Of a stretch of DNA of 60,000 nt, positions 47,021 to 58,489 are shown in pieces. The stretch is from Membranipora membranacea. Taxonomy: Eukaryota; Bryozoa; Gymnolaemata; Cheilostomatida; Membraniporidae. Under the pieces are notes generated by a model. That model was not told where the DNA came from, ran no database searches, and was given only the letters and a program-made list of their open reading frames with translations. Location: NCBI GenBank assembly GCA_914767715.1, contig OU612071.1, positions 20,706,948-20,766,947 of the forward strand, written 5' to 3'. Positions within the stretch are counted from its first letter, which is position 1. Each line of letters opens with the position of its first letter. A program made the translations under genes and the position numbers.

Positions 47021-50000
47021 TTATTTTTCATTTTTTTTCTTTTTCTCATCCTTTTCGCTTTTTTTCTCTTCTTTGCTTTTTCTAGTTTCTGCCCGTTTAT
47101 GAGATCCCAATTTTGTTAGGGATTTTTCCAACCATTTTAGAAATTTATCGAATTCAACATGAGAATTTTGCTTAAATATTTCCATTCTATTGACAAAATA
47201 TAGGTGGTCCCCAATAACCTGAAACACTGCAATTTTATTCCTTGACAATTCTCTTACTGAATCAAGTTCACCTTTATAAGGATAATAATATATAACAATG
47301 TGGGGGACATAACTTGTTCTGATCATCTCTACGATGTCGTGTACACACTCCTGCTGATTGTAACAAGGTGACAATTTTGAAGTCAGTATAATTGCACATG
47401 ATTTATTTATTGCTAATTTCAAAATTTTATCTGATGCTTCATCGATATATACTTTTTCAGCGTGGGTAACTTTAGTTGAGTTTACATCTTTTTTTTTATT
47501 TTCCCGACTTGCCCCCTCTCCTTCCAACATTTTACCATCAGAAAGCTGTATTAGTTTAGCTATAGCCATCTGTTTGTCGGCACATTCGGGTTCAGGTAGC
47601 ATGAGTAAGGCACTAAGTATATTTGAGACATCTGTATCCGTATAGTTTTCTGCCTACAAACAATATTGTCAATACAAGACTAAAGGGCAGAGCACACTAT
47701 AACGTAACCACACGTAACGTAAGCGCAATTGCTTTGCGGAAAGAGGTCAATGACCGGATAAGCTCCGCATCGTTGAAACGCATCATTCCCATGACTAGTG
47801 GGTTGACGACGCAAGCGTCGGAGTGTGATTGGTCAATTTATACCACGTGATTGACTGACTGGATTAAGTCATTTTAGCGGGAAAGCAGATAGAATAAACT
47901 AAGTTAGTGACCAGTAAATTTTGAGCAGAACTTCCAGAAGAATATATTGATAATGTCTCTTGATGTTGAGAAACTTATTGAGTTGGTCAGAGACCATGAA
48001 TGCCTGTATAACATGAAATCAAAGATGTACAAGGATGAGATTATGAAGAGGAATGCTTGGAATGAGATTGCTGGGAAGCAGTGAGCTGACTGATGCTGAG
48101 CCTGGTATGTACTCTCTCAGAGTAGCTGTTCTAGCAGAGTCACTAGAATCAGCTAGAATCACACCTTCTCTACATTATTTCTATATCCTTGATGGTCATA
48201 ACTCAGACAAGGAGTAAAAGACTTTTACTCATTGACTCAGATAACATCATACACACTCATACCATAGCCGGGAAACGTTGAAGTGTGTTCATCAGTGCGT
48301 TACGGATTACTGACGCACGCCGTAACTATTACGTGCTACGGCCTAAGATACGTTATAGTGTGCTCTAGTCTTAATAGACAAAACCTTTCATTCAATTGAT
48401 ATTGACTTGATGCATGAAAATGATGATGAGTGGTATAAAGAAGTTAAAATACTACAACATAATACAACCAGCCTATATCATCAAAAGTTTATTCACATAG
48501 AGCAGAACTCCTGTGATTTCAGGATTGGGTCAACTTAATACTCAATATTGATAAGTATAATATTTTGCTTTGATTTTCTCATCTTCTACTCAGTTTTGGT
48601 TTCATGTTGTAACAAACATAACTAACTAACAAGATTGTCCCATCAAAGATACAATTAGAAGAGCACACAGCTGTACCAACCTGACGAATTAATGAACCGA
48701 TGCGTCTCCCTACTGCACGTAGAGATCTCTGAGATGATACAGAGATACTGCCGTTGTTTGTTCTGTTTACTAGATTCTTCATATTCTCAAGCAGCTGTCT
48801 ATTCAGTTCATTGCTACGATCAATTTTCTTTCTATTGCTGTCGAATTTGCCCTTGGAAAATGCATCAAGATACTTTAATTCGTTTGATGTTACCTCTACA
48901 AGCCTTACATGAGTAACACACACAACAATTTTGATAGTTTGATATTTAATTATCCTTTCATTCCCATTCAGCACAGATTTATTTTATGACCTGACAAAAA
49001 GAATATGGCTTTTCATACCATCGGAAGTTTGATTGATATTCTTCTGAGGCTCACCATGGATGAAATGAAATTATCTCAAGTCGTAGATTATTAAAGTGTC
49101 TGTAAAGGAAACAGGTTTTTGGTATCATTCTAGAGCTCTCAGTCTAGTTTAGAAATTTATTCTATGTCCAAAACCAGCCTGTGGCCCAGTTAAGAATTAT
49201 TTTCACTCAAAGTTTGGATGAGAAGGTACTAAAAAGCTGCTGTTTTTCTCCTTTGGAGTTGTGATTACTTGTTGAAAATAGTACCTTTTTAGTACCTTCT
49301 ATTATGATGGGAATATACAGTACCTCGTAAATAAGACTTTTGTTATTACACAGTGGTGTTGATATTCCCTGCGTACATTATCAAACCACACAGAATTTAT
49401 CTATTGAATGAATGAGTGGATACGAGGCAAATTTAATCTGTCCCATGTTATGTGGCCTAGCTGGTATAATAGGATAGTGTATAACATTTCATAATTGAAT
49501 GACAAAGCGACCGATCGAAATCAAGCATTGTAAGAATTTACAGCTCTAGCTCAATGAGATCATCATAGGGAAAATATCCCTGATGAGGTAGTCCCACCAC
49601 TCAAGTTTAAATCTGTATGATTTCAGCCACTGGAAATAACCCACAGTGCTTTGAAAGATACAACATTTTCCGTTTACTGCTCGAGATAGAAATTTGCAAT
49701 ATAAAGGCAGATCAAAATGGTACATCGCTAAATTATTTCAAGGTTTTGTTCTTATTTATATGATTAACAAATGAGATTGTGGCTACATCATTGGCTACAT
49801 GGATTGTATCAAAGGTTTTTTGAATACAAAGATATGACATTCCAATCAAACTCCGTCTTCAGCCAGCATGAAAACGAGTGATATACTTTTTTAAATCTCG
49901 ACATTTCAGGCATTAGGATGATTGTGAAATCCGAAGCATGCCATGATCAATACTGAGTGATTTGAAGTATTGAGAATCTTTTCAACAATTTTTGCAAATA

Positions 50001-53000
50001 TTCTGATTTTTGGACACACAAGATTTTCCCGAATAAACTGTGTTGTTTACATCAAAGATTAGAATTTACAAGTCACAAAGTAAATTGAACCTAAATAAAT
50101 TTATCATCTAGTTATTTCGGACTTCAGAGTGTTGTAAAATTTAAATGAATTTGACTGCCTCCTAAGGAGGAGTATTGATAATCGTCTTTACATCAAATCT
50201 TGTTCATCTGTGCTTCGCAGATAGTCAGCACATCTAAACATGTACTATAAATATTACTGACTGAGTGCAGCAGGTCAAATGAGAGCCTATGTCAATGTCA
50301 CACATCAGTCACTTAGGAAATTAATTTGTCAAGATTTTGAGTTATTGTGTCAGTATGGATCTTATTTGGTGGGCTAGCGTTTGTATATTCTCATAACATT
50401 TGGCACCAACTATAAAGCATTGCATGGACCATTTTTGGGTAAAGATAAAATAAGGAAGGTTTTGTCAGCAGGAAGCATCTATTGCTCGATTGGAATCTTA
50501 TTTAAACAGAGCAAACAGGCGCGGCTGCCTGAAATGAAAATCACTCGTTTTCACGCTTGAAAAGCTGTAGACATGGAATGGGTCATCGTCATAGATTGTA
50601 ATTTACAGTGGTTCTTCAAATATTTTCTTTGACATGGGCTCATAACAGAAATAATTGTTGTTTTGATTAGCGGTCTGTACCCATCAAATAGTATGCATAC
50701 AAATTATTAGACTTTCTTTGAACTTTTATGTCATCGACAGACTTGTTAGTGACTTTGTCACTCATTTGCAAAAGTTGTTATCTAACCCCAATAGCCACTA
50801 ATATTACGGTATTTCCCCAACAACATCACAAATCGCCTGGACTAGTTGGGCTGTGCATGAGAAGGCATCTCAAAAGTGTCAACTTATAACCCCCAAACCT
50901 ACCAGACCAAGTAACTCTGAAGAGTTATTTTTCATGCGAACGCATGTGTGATAGCTGTCTAAATCTGGTTTCAAGCTCAAAAATGATACCAAGAAACCTG
51001 TTCCCTTTACAAACACTTTAAATGTGAAATAATCTGTTTTTTATTGACTTACAAATCCACGCATTTCATGTAGAGTTATGAAATTATAGAAGTCTCGTAG
51101 CAACGATATTATTTTCTCTTTGCTGATTTCCTTGGATTGTATATCCTTAATCACCTCTTCAGCAGCTTCCTTTGAATATGAATAAATTGTAGAGATAATT
51201 CTGATTGACCTAACAACACTGCACATTAGATTTTTTCCAGAAAAGGAATACCAGTACCAAGCCTCCTTTCAAATAGCCCTTTGGAACCAGTATTTTTCCC
51301 TTTCATGGTTTAATTTCATAATATAGTATATATATATGGGTGTAAGTATGTTTATGCATGTTAATTCACACATATCTCCAGAGGCAATTATTGGGTTCTC
51401 AAGATAATAATATTAACAAAACAAGTGGAACATTGGGGAGTAGAAGATCAACTAAAATATAGAATGCGAATATTTATGCATAGAACATGCTCGCATGTAG
51501 CCTGTCTAGACATGCTTTGTTGGTCAAGGGAAAACAAGGTATATCGGCTATTGCTTCAAGCTGTCGAGAAGGGAATTGTCCCTACTTAAGATTGGGGAGA
51601 AAACTCATCAAAAGTAATTGCATCAAGTCTGTAATAAATTGAATAGTGTTCTTTCCAATTTTAAGAAAGCTTAACTCTCTCTTTGACAGTTCCGGCACAA
51701 GAGTTCCCTCCTTCATCAAAGCTATTCCAGACAGGAAGTTATTATTCTTATGCACACAGTTATTATTGATTGGCATCGGCTACCTATTCATACAGTAATC
51801 ATAAGCTAGACATACCTGCAGAGCATCAAGAGGGGGAGCTGAGGAGCATGGTACAAAATGATCCAGGCTGTTTCCAATCAATGCAATGTCAACTCTTCTC
51901 AGTGGTTTGTTAGAAGGTGATATAGTTAAGCTCCTTGTTTGCAATGGCTCAGGGAGTCCGGTAACATTTTGCACCGATATTATGACAGTGATTTCAATAT
52001 TGAGGATATGAGCCGCGTAAAAGGCTTCAATTATTCCCACATAGTTACCACTCCTGTTAGTGTATAGTGCTTGCTCCCTAATCGTGGCAGTGAGATTGAT
52101 GTCGTTACCTTCATTTATTATATTAAAGTCAGCGTGGTCATGCAGAGATGTTGCAATAAGCCTGTTCCTTGTAGTATAAGAAATACTTATGTTTAATAAG
52201 CGACTGACAAAATCTGTTGTGAGAAGTTCAGGATGATCAGTCATTCCTCTTGCGATTACTGATCTCAACACTCCGGCATTGATTGATTGATTGCCATATA
52301 ATGCCAGGCTAAGCGACCTAAAAAAACAATCTCCATCCTGATCCACAGAATGTGGTATTCTGTTATCGAATCCATGCCTTCTAAAAAGACAAAGCAAATA
52401 ACTTTTGTAAAATGATTTTGCTGAGATCATTGACACAAATAGAAGATATTATTTACTGTTACAGAACTCACTATTGCAAAATCAACTTTTGTTGCAGCCC
52501 TGTAATATTGGAAGTGACATAACTGCGTATAAACGTCAGATATATGTGTATGATTGGAAGTTAATGGCAAGGAAATGAGAACAGCACAGACATACCATTG
52601 GTGGATATTTTAACCGCAAGCAGAATTCAGATTCCAATAATCATTTGGATACCTGTGGTGCCTTCAGTTGACACCTACTGACAATTTATAAATAATTCAT
52701 AATAAATCACATTCCTGATATATGAATGTTGCTAAAATTACAAATCTGAAGTCTGAAAAACAAAGTCATCTTTTTTATTTTACACTACTGCTGTCATTCA
52801 GTCAAATTTGTGCTCATTGAATTCTGTATAGTTCCCAAATAACTAATTGAGGTTTTAATCACAAAATAGTCACCTAATTGAAAAATGATTTGCTCTTTGC
52901 TTTGATCTTCATGAAATTTGAACACTAGCCAATGGCGTCATTATCTTTAGTCTAATAAGACTGTAACTAACACACAATGTACACAAGATAACTGATTCAT

Positions 53001-56000
53001 ACACTGATTTTGATGATCAGTTTGTGCAAATTGTTTGCCCATTAGATGACAATGCTGAGCCATACAGAAATCATTAAGCACACATGTTATGGATAAGTTT
53101 TTATTTTTTGTGTAGTTTTTTTGGATAATGTTATTAAAATTTCCTTATTCATTTTCGCTAACATGTTTGCTGTCACATTGCTGCCAACCTATTCATAGCC
53201 TAGCTCATAACCACAGAGAAAATCAGACTTATGACCAAGGTTTTATAGCCAAATCATCCTTTACAAAAGCAGTTGTAAACGACTGTAACAAACATTGCTA
53301 CATATAAAACCAAGACACATGTTTCAATCGCTGTCTTTGTTTTGTGAGAATATTGCGATGAAGACGAACCCTCATTTTACAGAATCAGAAAATATTAGGG
53401 ATGTGTGTTGCTTCCTTCTTGAAGATACAACTAAGGGTGATTAAGCTGAACAATCAATGAATGATGTATATGATTATCCAAGACATCTGGAATGTTGCAG
53501 CTAAAGATGCCTCAGGTGTATCCTTTTCTCATTCCACAAAATTCACAAACAATTTTTTCCCATTACTGACCTCAGTTGAAAAGCAGCCTTGAGGTCTTCT
53601 GGATAGTCTTGTAAGTTGACATCACGGAACTCCGGAATACTTGGTGTCTATAAAGAAGTCATATTTTTTGTCATCAATTCATGTTCACTTCAAATCATTA
53701 CCTGACTGTTCAGGTTAAAGTTTTTTTTACTGTTGTTGTCATGAGAATGAATACAACTTTATCTTTGAAATGGAAAGAGTTTCCCTTCCGATGTTCCATA
53801 TGCAGAGACCCATTATACTCATGCCGCACCCTAAACCTATGTCTGCCGGACACATGGGTACTCTTTATATCAATGGGGGTTCTTTTTACTGAGTGATGGG
53901 TGTTCCATCATACATTTCAATTTCTCAAGTTCATCAAACAGTGGAAGCCTCATGAAGGTTCCTTGGTTGAAGACAAATGACATAGGGGCAAGCTGCCTTC
54001 CCCCTCAGTTTTAAGTAGACAATATCCAGGCTTATGTCCTATGACTGCCTCTCATTCAGTTGGTACATTGTTTAGTCAATTCTCATTGGGAATAAGGCCA
54101 TTACCTATCAGTGTAGTTCTTCACAATTAGATTTCAATAAAACAAATTGAGGATTGGATGAGGATTGCTAGTAGTTGAGTTGGCAAACTATTTGACATTT
54201 ATTACATGAGCTATTGTTCTCTGCCCTAAAGCGTCATAGCAATTGAATGACTGTAGATCCAAGTAACATCAAGTAATCTATTAATCTCATCATGGAGTCT
54301 ATGATTTTGGAATATATGGCGAGACAAGATTTTTTCAGTGTGACAGTTGATTGAAAATAAATGTTTTAAATAGCACATCAAAGGGTTGACTTAAAAGCTT
54401 CACTTTAACCTGACAATGATGAGAGCAGTTAGGCCAATTTAAGATGACAAGACTGATAGAGATACAACATACAGTGGGGGCGTACCACAACACAACACAC
54501 AGGTCTTCAGCTAGAAACCATGAGTCAAGGGCTGTTTCGAAGACTTCTTTAGTACAACCTCCTAACGGCCCCAGCAGCATGAGGCACCCCTGTGTGTTGA
54601 TGTGCATCTCAATCAATCGCATCGATCCCCCATTGCATTTTGTCAGTTTCGGTGCCAAACCCCAAGGTTTTGAGCATCATTTTCAAGGCCAATTTGGAGA
54701 GGGTCAATACACACTGATCCCGTCATGCGAAAAAATTTGATTTCACAATCTGAAACCCAATGCTGCTATTTAATTTAGCATTAAAAACACATATATACAC
54801 AGGTTTACCCTCCCGAAACTAATTATATGCCATTTTTCCTCCAGATTAGGGCTGAGCATTGAAAAAGATATTTTTCTCTTTGGCGTTTCATTCTGAAAGG
54901 AAAATGAATTGAGACTTATTCCCAAATTATTGGTTATTGTATTAAGCGTTCAAAAGTATATGAGCATTGTTCAATATATTTTGAGTGACCTGCACAGTAT
55001 GAGCAGAATAAGATTTTGGTATTGGCACATGAAAATTCAAAAATTAGTTTTTAGAGATGTTTTTTCAGTGTTTGTCCATAACTCAAAAAAGTTCCCTTCA
55101 AGAGTAAGTGGCTGGGAAAATTTGGTCAAAAGTTGTTGTGCCTACCTGAAGCAGGACTGGAAATTTTGGAGAAAAAAAAATCATATTTGTTAACCATTGG
55201 TAATGATAGCGTATTAAATCACTGTGAATTTCTTGGCTTACATTGAAGCTGAAGCTGAACACATAAAATTCTGCTTTACTCTTCAAATTGCATAACTCAC
55301 AAATAAAGTACGTATGCCATGATCACCGATAAAGGTGGTCACAATTTGTGTCCGCATTGTGTAACAGCAAACATAGTCTAACAAGGACCATGATTGAAGC
55401 ACACAAAATTCCTTGAAAGTTCTCACACACACAGCCGCTTTGTTTGAGGGCAGTGCGGTAATGTTAACATGATGTACATGCATGTTCACATTTCCAGGAT
55501 CAAATGCCCATAGAAACAAGTAATGCCTCAAACAAATCTTGAAATTAGCAGTTTTTTTGGTTCTCTTGCTTTGGATACAGGATACTGGATGTTCAGCGCA
55601 AAATTATGTTTGACTTTTGAGTTTATGTTAGTTGTTGCATATTGAGATTTGCAGATTGAACCGGGTTTGCTTCCAAAACTTACAAATAAATGCTTCCATA
55701 CCTCACTATTTTATTGAGGGAATCTGTTCAACAAAGGGTAAGATTGGAAATTAAACACCATGAAATATGGTATGATCTGTTTGTTTAAATCTTCATTCTA
55801 TAACTTATTCTGCTTTGGTGTGCTCTCCAACTCTGAGTATGTTATATTGCAAAACCATCTCTGTGCATCGTCAAAATCAAAAATTGACAAAAATTATCAA
55901 ACATCCCTAAGCACAAAAGATGTGGTCATTAGCATAAGAAAAAAACTTAACAAAAAAAAAACGTTTTGTTCATAAATGCAAAGAAAATAATTAGCTTAGA

Positions 56001-58489
56001 ATTAGAGCAGTGTTTAAAATAAGCAATTTTTTGCGCTGTGCATAACATATAGTTTAGTCAGCAGCCACGACTGCGGGGCGTGTAACTTTGTTGTATGGAA
56101 GAAATTGAAATTCACATTCTTTCTTTTCAGAAATGACTGAATCTTCAAATCAAATCTAAGGCTACACTACATACTGACTGCTAAATTTGAATGTTTTCCA
56201 CCATCAAATGAGGCACATCCACGGGCATAATAAATCTGGGCGAAAGAATCCTGTTCACATTATAAATTTTGTTTTCTTTAGATGACAGAAACTTGATCTT
56301 TCGAGATTTATGACTTATTTACGGCTCCAAAACAGTTGGAAATGGAAATCAATATTGTCTAACATCATTAACAGCATGTTTGCTATGCAATTATACTTAA
56401 TCCATCCATCCATAAACGATAAACATAATATAAGGGTTCAATTTTACTCACCTCAGGCTTGTCATCTTCTTTCTTGTCACTGTCATCCACTTGCTAAATG
56501 GAAAGATATTCAAAATTTGAATTTCTTAGCATACTTAATTAGTGAGTGCAACAGACAAAACCTACATCAGAAACAACTCTTGAAGGGCAACCAAGGTTTC
56601 ACAGTAATGCATAAATGGGTAGTAAATAATTTGCTAAGCAGCATCAGCTTTGTGCATTACGCCATACAAAACTCAAAGCAGTTGCTGACTCTTAGCTGAG
56701 TTACACTTCAGGTTAGGGGAGGTTCAAAGACATTGCTGCAATAATGATAGAGCACAGGCTAAATAAAAGCAGAAACAGGAAATTGCTCTGGGGTTTTCCA
56801 TGTTAGTTGAGTTTGAGCATCATTTAAGCACCTGATGGGTGGAATATTTCAAAGGAATTCTCAGTGAATAATCATCCGACTTAGATTTGGTCTTTTTCAA
56901 TATGTTATAATGTGTGCCCCTATCTGTGTTAGGGGTACAGAAGTAACGAGTTTGTGTTTTAGGTTACATTATTCTAGACTTCTATTGCGTGTAATAAATT
57001 ATGCTTGATAGCTATATAAAGGTCTAGAAAAGACTGAATCTAACAGGCAGTATAAAATATAAACAGAGACTGCTGCCGCTGCAGTGTTGACAGCTTGACA
57101 GTTGTTATGTCACACAATATAACACCCTGTACATAAGGTGTAATTTGTTATCGATCAATAGGAACTAGTTTAAAACCTTGGTTGCCCTTTAACAGAGTTG
57201 ACATAAAATAACTACTAAAAGGTTCACAATCAATTTAACTATTTGCCTCAATATTTTGTGTAAGTGGTTAATTATATAGTAGAGAACCCAGCACTGCGTC
57301 AAAAAATGGAGTGGCATTTCATCCAATTTTACGTTCGATGGTAGGCGGTGATCTGAACTTCCATTAACTATTTATTCATAGACTTACCTGGCTATCAGCA
57401 TACTCCCGATCCATATCACTTTCACCTTCTGGTTGCTTATGAAAAAGAAGTATAAAAATTAAAATTTACATGCTTTCTTTTCGGAAATGAGTGAATCTTC
57501 AAATCAAATCTAAGGCTACACATACCAACTGCTAAATTTGAATGTTTTCGACCATCAAGTGAGGCACATCCACGGGCATAATACATCTGGGCGAAGAAAT
57601 CCTGTACTCATCATAAATTTTGTTTGCTGTAGTTGACAGAACCTTGGTATTTCTAGCTTTATAACTTATTTTGGGCTCCAAAACAGTTGGAATTGGAAAT
57701 CAATATTGTCTTACATCATTAACAGCATGTTGGCTATGCAATTATACTTAATCCATCCATCCATAAACGATTAGCATATAAGGGCTCAATTATACTCACC
57801 TCAGGCTTTACATCTCTTTTCTTGTCCTTATCATCCGCTCGCTAAATGGAAAGATATTATTCAAAATTTAAATTTCTTAGCATGCAAAATAGTAAGTGGA
57901 ACCAAACCTACATCATAAATAACTAAGGGTTACCACCAATACAACGATGTCCCTCAATATTATATGTGACTGGCTAGTTTTACAGTAGAGAACACAACGT
58001 TGTGTCAAAAACTGGATTGGCATTTCATTCAATTTCACATCATTTATTCATGGACTTACCTTGATATCAGCATACTTCTTATCCATATCACTTTCGCCTT
58101 CTGGTTGCTTATGAAAAAGAGATAAAGAACTTATAGTTTACAATATTTCTTGTCAAAAATGAGTAAATCTTTTGATCAAATTTAACGCTAAATGAACTGA
58201 GGCCACTTTTACTCAGGATTTACTAATCCTTGCTAATCTGTGATTTTCTCTTGTTCTAAGACAGGTAGAGATTCAAAAAACGTTTCATCATAAAATTCAG
58301 CTGTGTCTGCTAAAGCAAAATTAAATTTATCTCCCCCAAATTAACACAGCATGGATTTACAAGCAGCAGTGGATTATCTATGTCATTCTTAATCTGATCA
58401 ACCAGCACACTGATCCCATGGTGAGATAGATCATAAAGAACAAATTCCTGAAGGATTTTCCTCCTAGCTCTTTTAGAAATGTTGTCCAT
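47021..58489 (-). CDS. OTU-domain cysteine protease (deubiquitinase-like), multi-exon
   Basis: Proposed start ATG 58489 (MDNISKRARRKILQEF; exon 58361-58489). Four small phase-0 exons follow: 58060-58107, 57800-57841, 57388-57435 and 56452-56493, encoding the acidic/lysine peptides QPEGESDMDKKYADIK, RADDKDKKRDVKPE and near-repeats of them. Then come 53571-53647 (IPEFRDVNLQDYPEDL) and 51816-52380, the OTU domain, with catalytic-type DGDCFFRSL (Cys) and NSLDHFVPC (His). Downstream exons are 51586-51746, 51053-51218, probably about 48681-48920, and 47021-47653, which ends in a Lys/Glu-rich tail. Phases agree through 51053; the start of the 48.7-48.9 kb exon is not resolved. OTU enzymes usually remove ubiquitin from proteins. 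The C-terminal domain (AIILTSKLSP, PHIVIYYYPY) is not recognised. The 53648-56451 intron shows no other feature. Confidence 0.75.
47684..48371 (+). mobile_element. PIF/Harbinger-like element with a MADF-domain remnant
   Basis: A 688-bp element lies between TAA at 47681-47683 and TAA at 48372-48374. Its termini are AGGGCAGAGCACACTATAAC and, reversed, AGACTAGAGCACACTATAAC. A 3-bp TWA duplication is typical of PIF/Harbinger. Inside, 47953-48090 encodes MSLDVEKLIELVRDHECLYN, then YKDEIMKRNAWNEIAG, then a stop. This is the N-terminal part of a MADF (Adf-1-like) domain, the DNA-binding type carried by the second gene of Harbinger transposons. No transposase is present. It sits 30 bp from the acceptor of the last OTU-gene exon. 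Confidence 0.75.
49095..51017. mobile_element. TTAA-flanked Kolobok-like element, 1.9 kb, non-autonomous
   Basis: TTAA at 49091-49094 and 51018-51021 flank the element. The left terminus AGTGTCTGTAAAGGAAACAG and the right terminus, reversed, AGTGTTTGTAAAGGGAACAG continue as inverted repeats for about 40 bp, to GGTATCATT. No transposase frame is seen. A hAT-like element (49810-50598) is nested inside, leaving about 1.1 kb of its own sequence. It lies in an OTU-gene intron, 31 bp past the donor of exon 51053-51218. The first bases AGTGT match those of the element at 6686-7499. Confidence 0.8.
49810..50598. mobile_element. hAT-like element nested in the Kolobok-like element
   Basis: Reversed, this is a shorter relative of 16379-18110. 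Shared words include TCAAGCGTGAAAACGAGTG, TTTAGATGTGCTGA, GGAGGC-GTCAAATTCATTT, GCCTGAAATGTC and CACTCGTTTTCATGC, in the same order. Near-matching 8-mers GATTGTAT (49802) and GATTGTAA (50594) may be the target duplication. The exact right end is uncertain by a few bases. Confidence 0.65.
56100..58110 (-). repeat. tandem genomic duplication creating repeated micro-exons
   Basis: Bases 56100-57440 and about 57470-58110 are tandem copies; both contain CTTCAAATCAAATCTAAGGC and GAGGCACATCCACGGGCATA. Each carries a 42-bp and a 48-bp exon of the OTU gene with GT-AG borders in phase 0. The first copy is longer mainly because of the MITE at 56584-57188. Confidence 0.85.
56584..57188. mobile_element. 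605-bp MITE, same family as 39536-39900
   Basis: Termini AGGGCAACCAAGGTTTCACA and, reversed, AGGGCAACCAAGGTTTTAAA. The right flank is TTAA at 57189-57192; the left flank is TTGA at 56580-56583, probably a mutated TTAA. It shares the first ~310 bp with the 39.5-kb copy and has about 240 bp of extra interior. It lies in an OTU-gene intron; the duplicated intron (57842-58059 side) has no insert. Confidence 0.8.
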
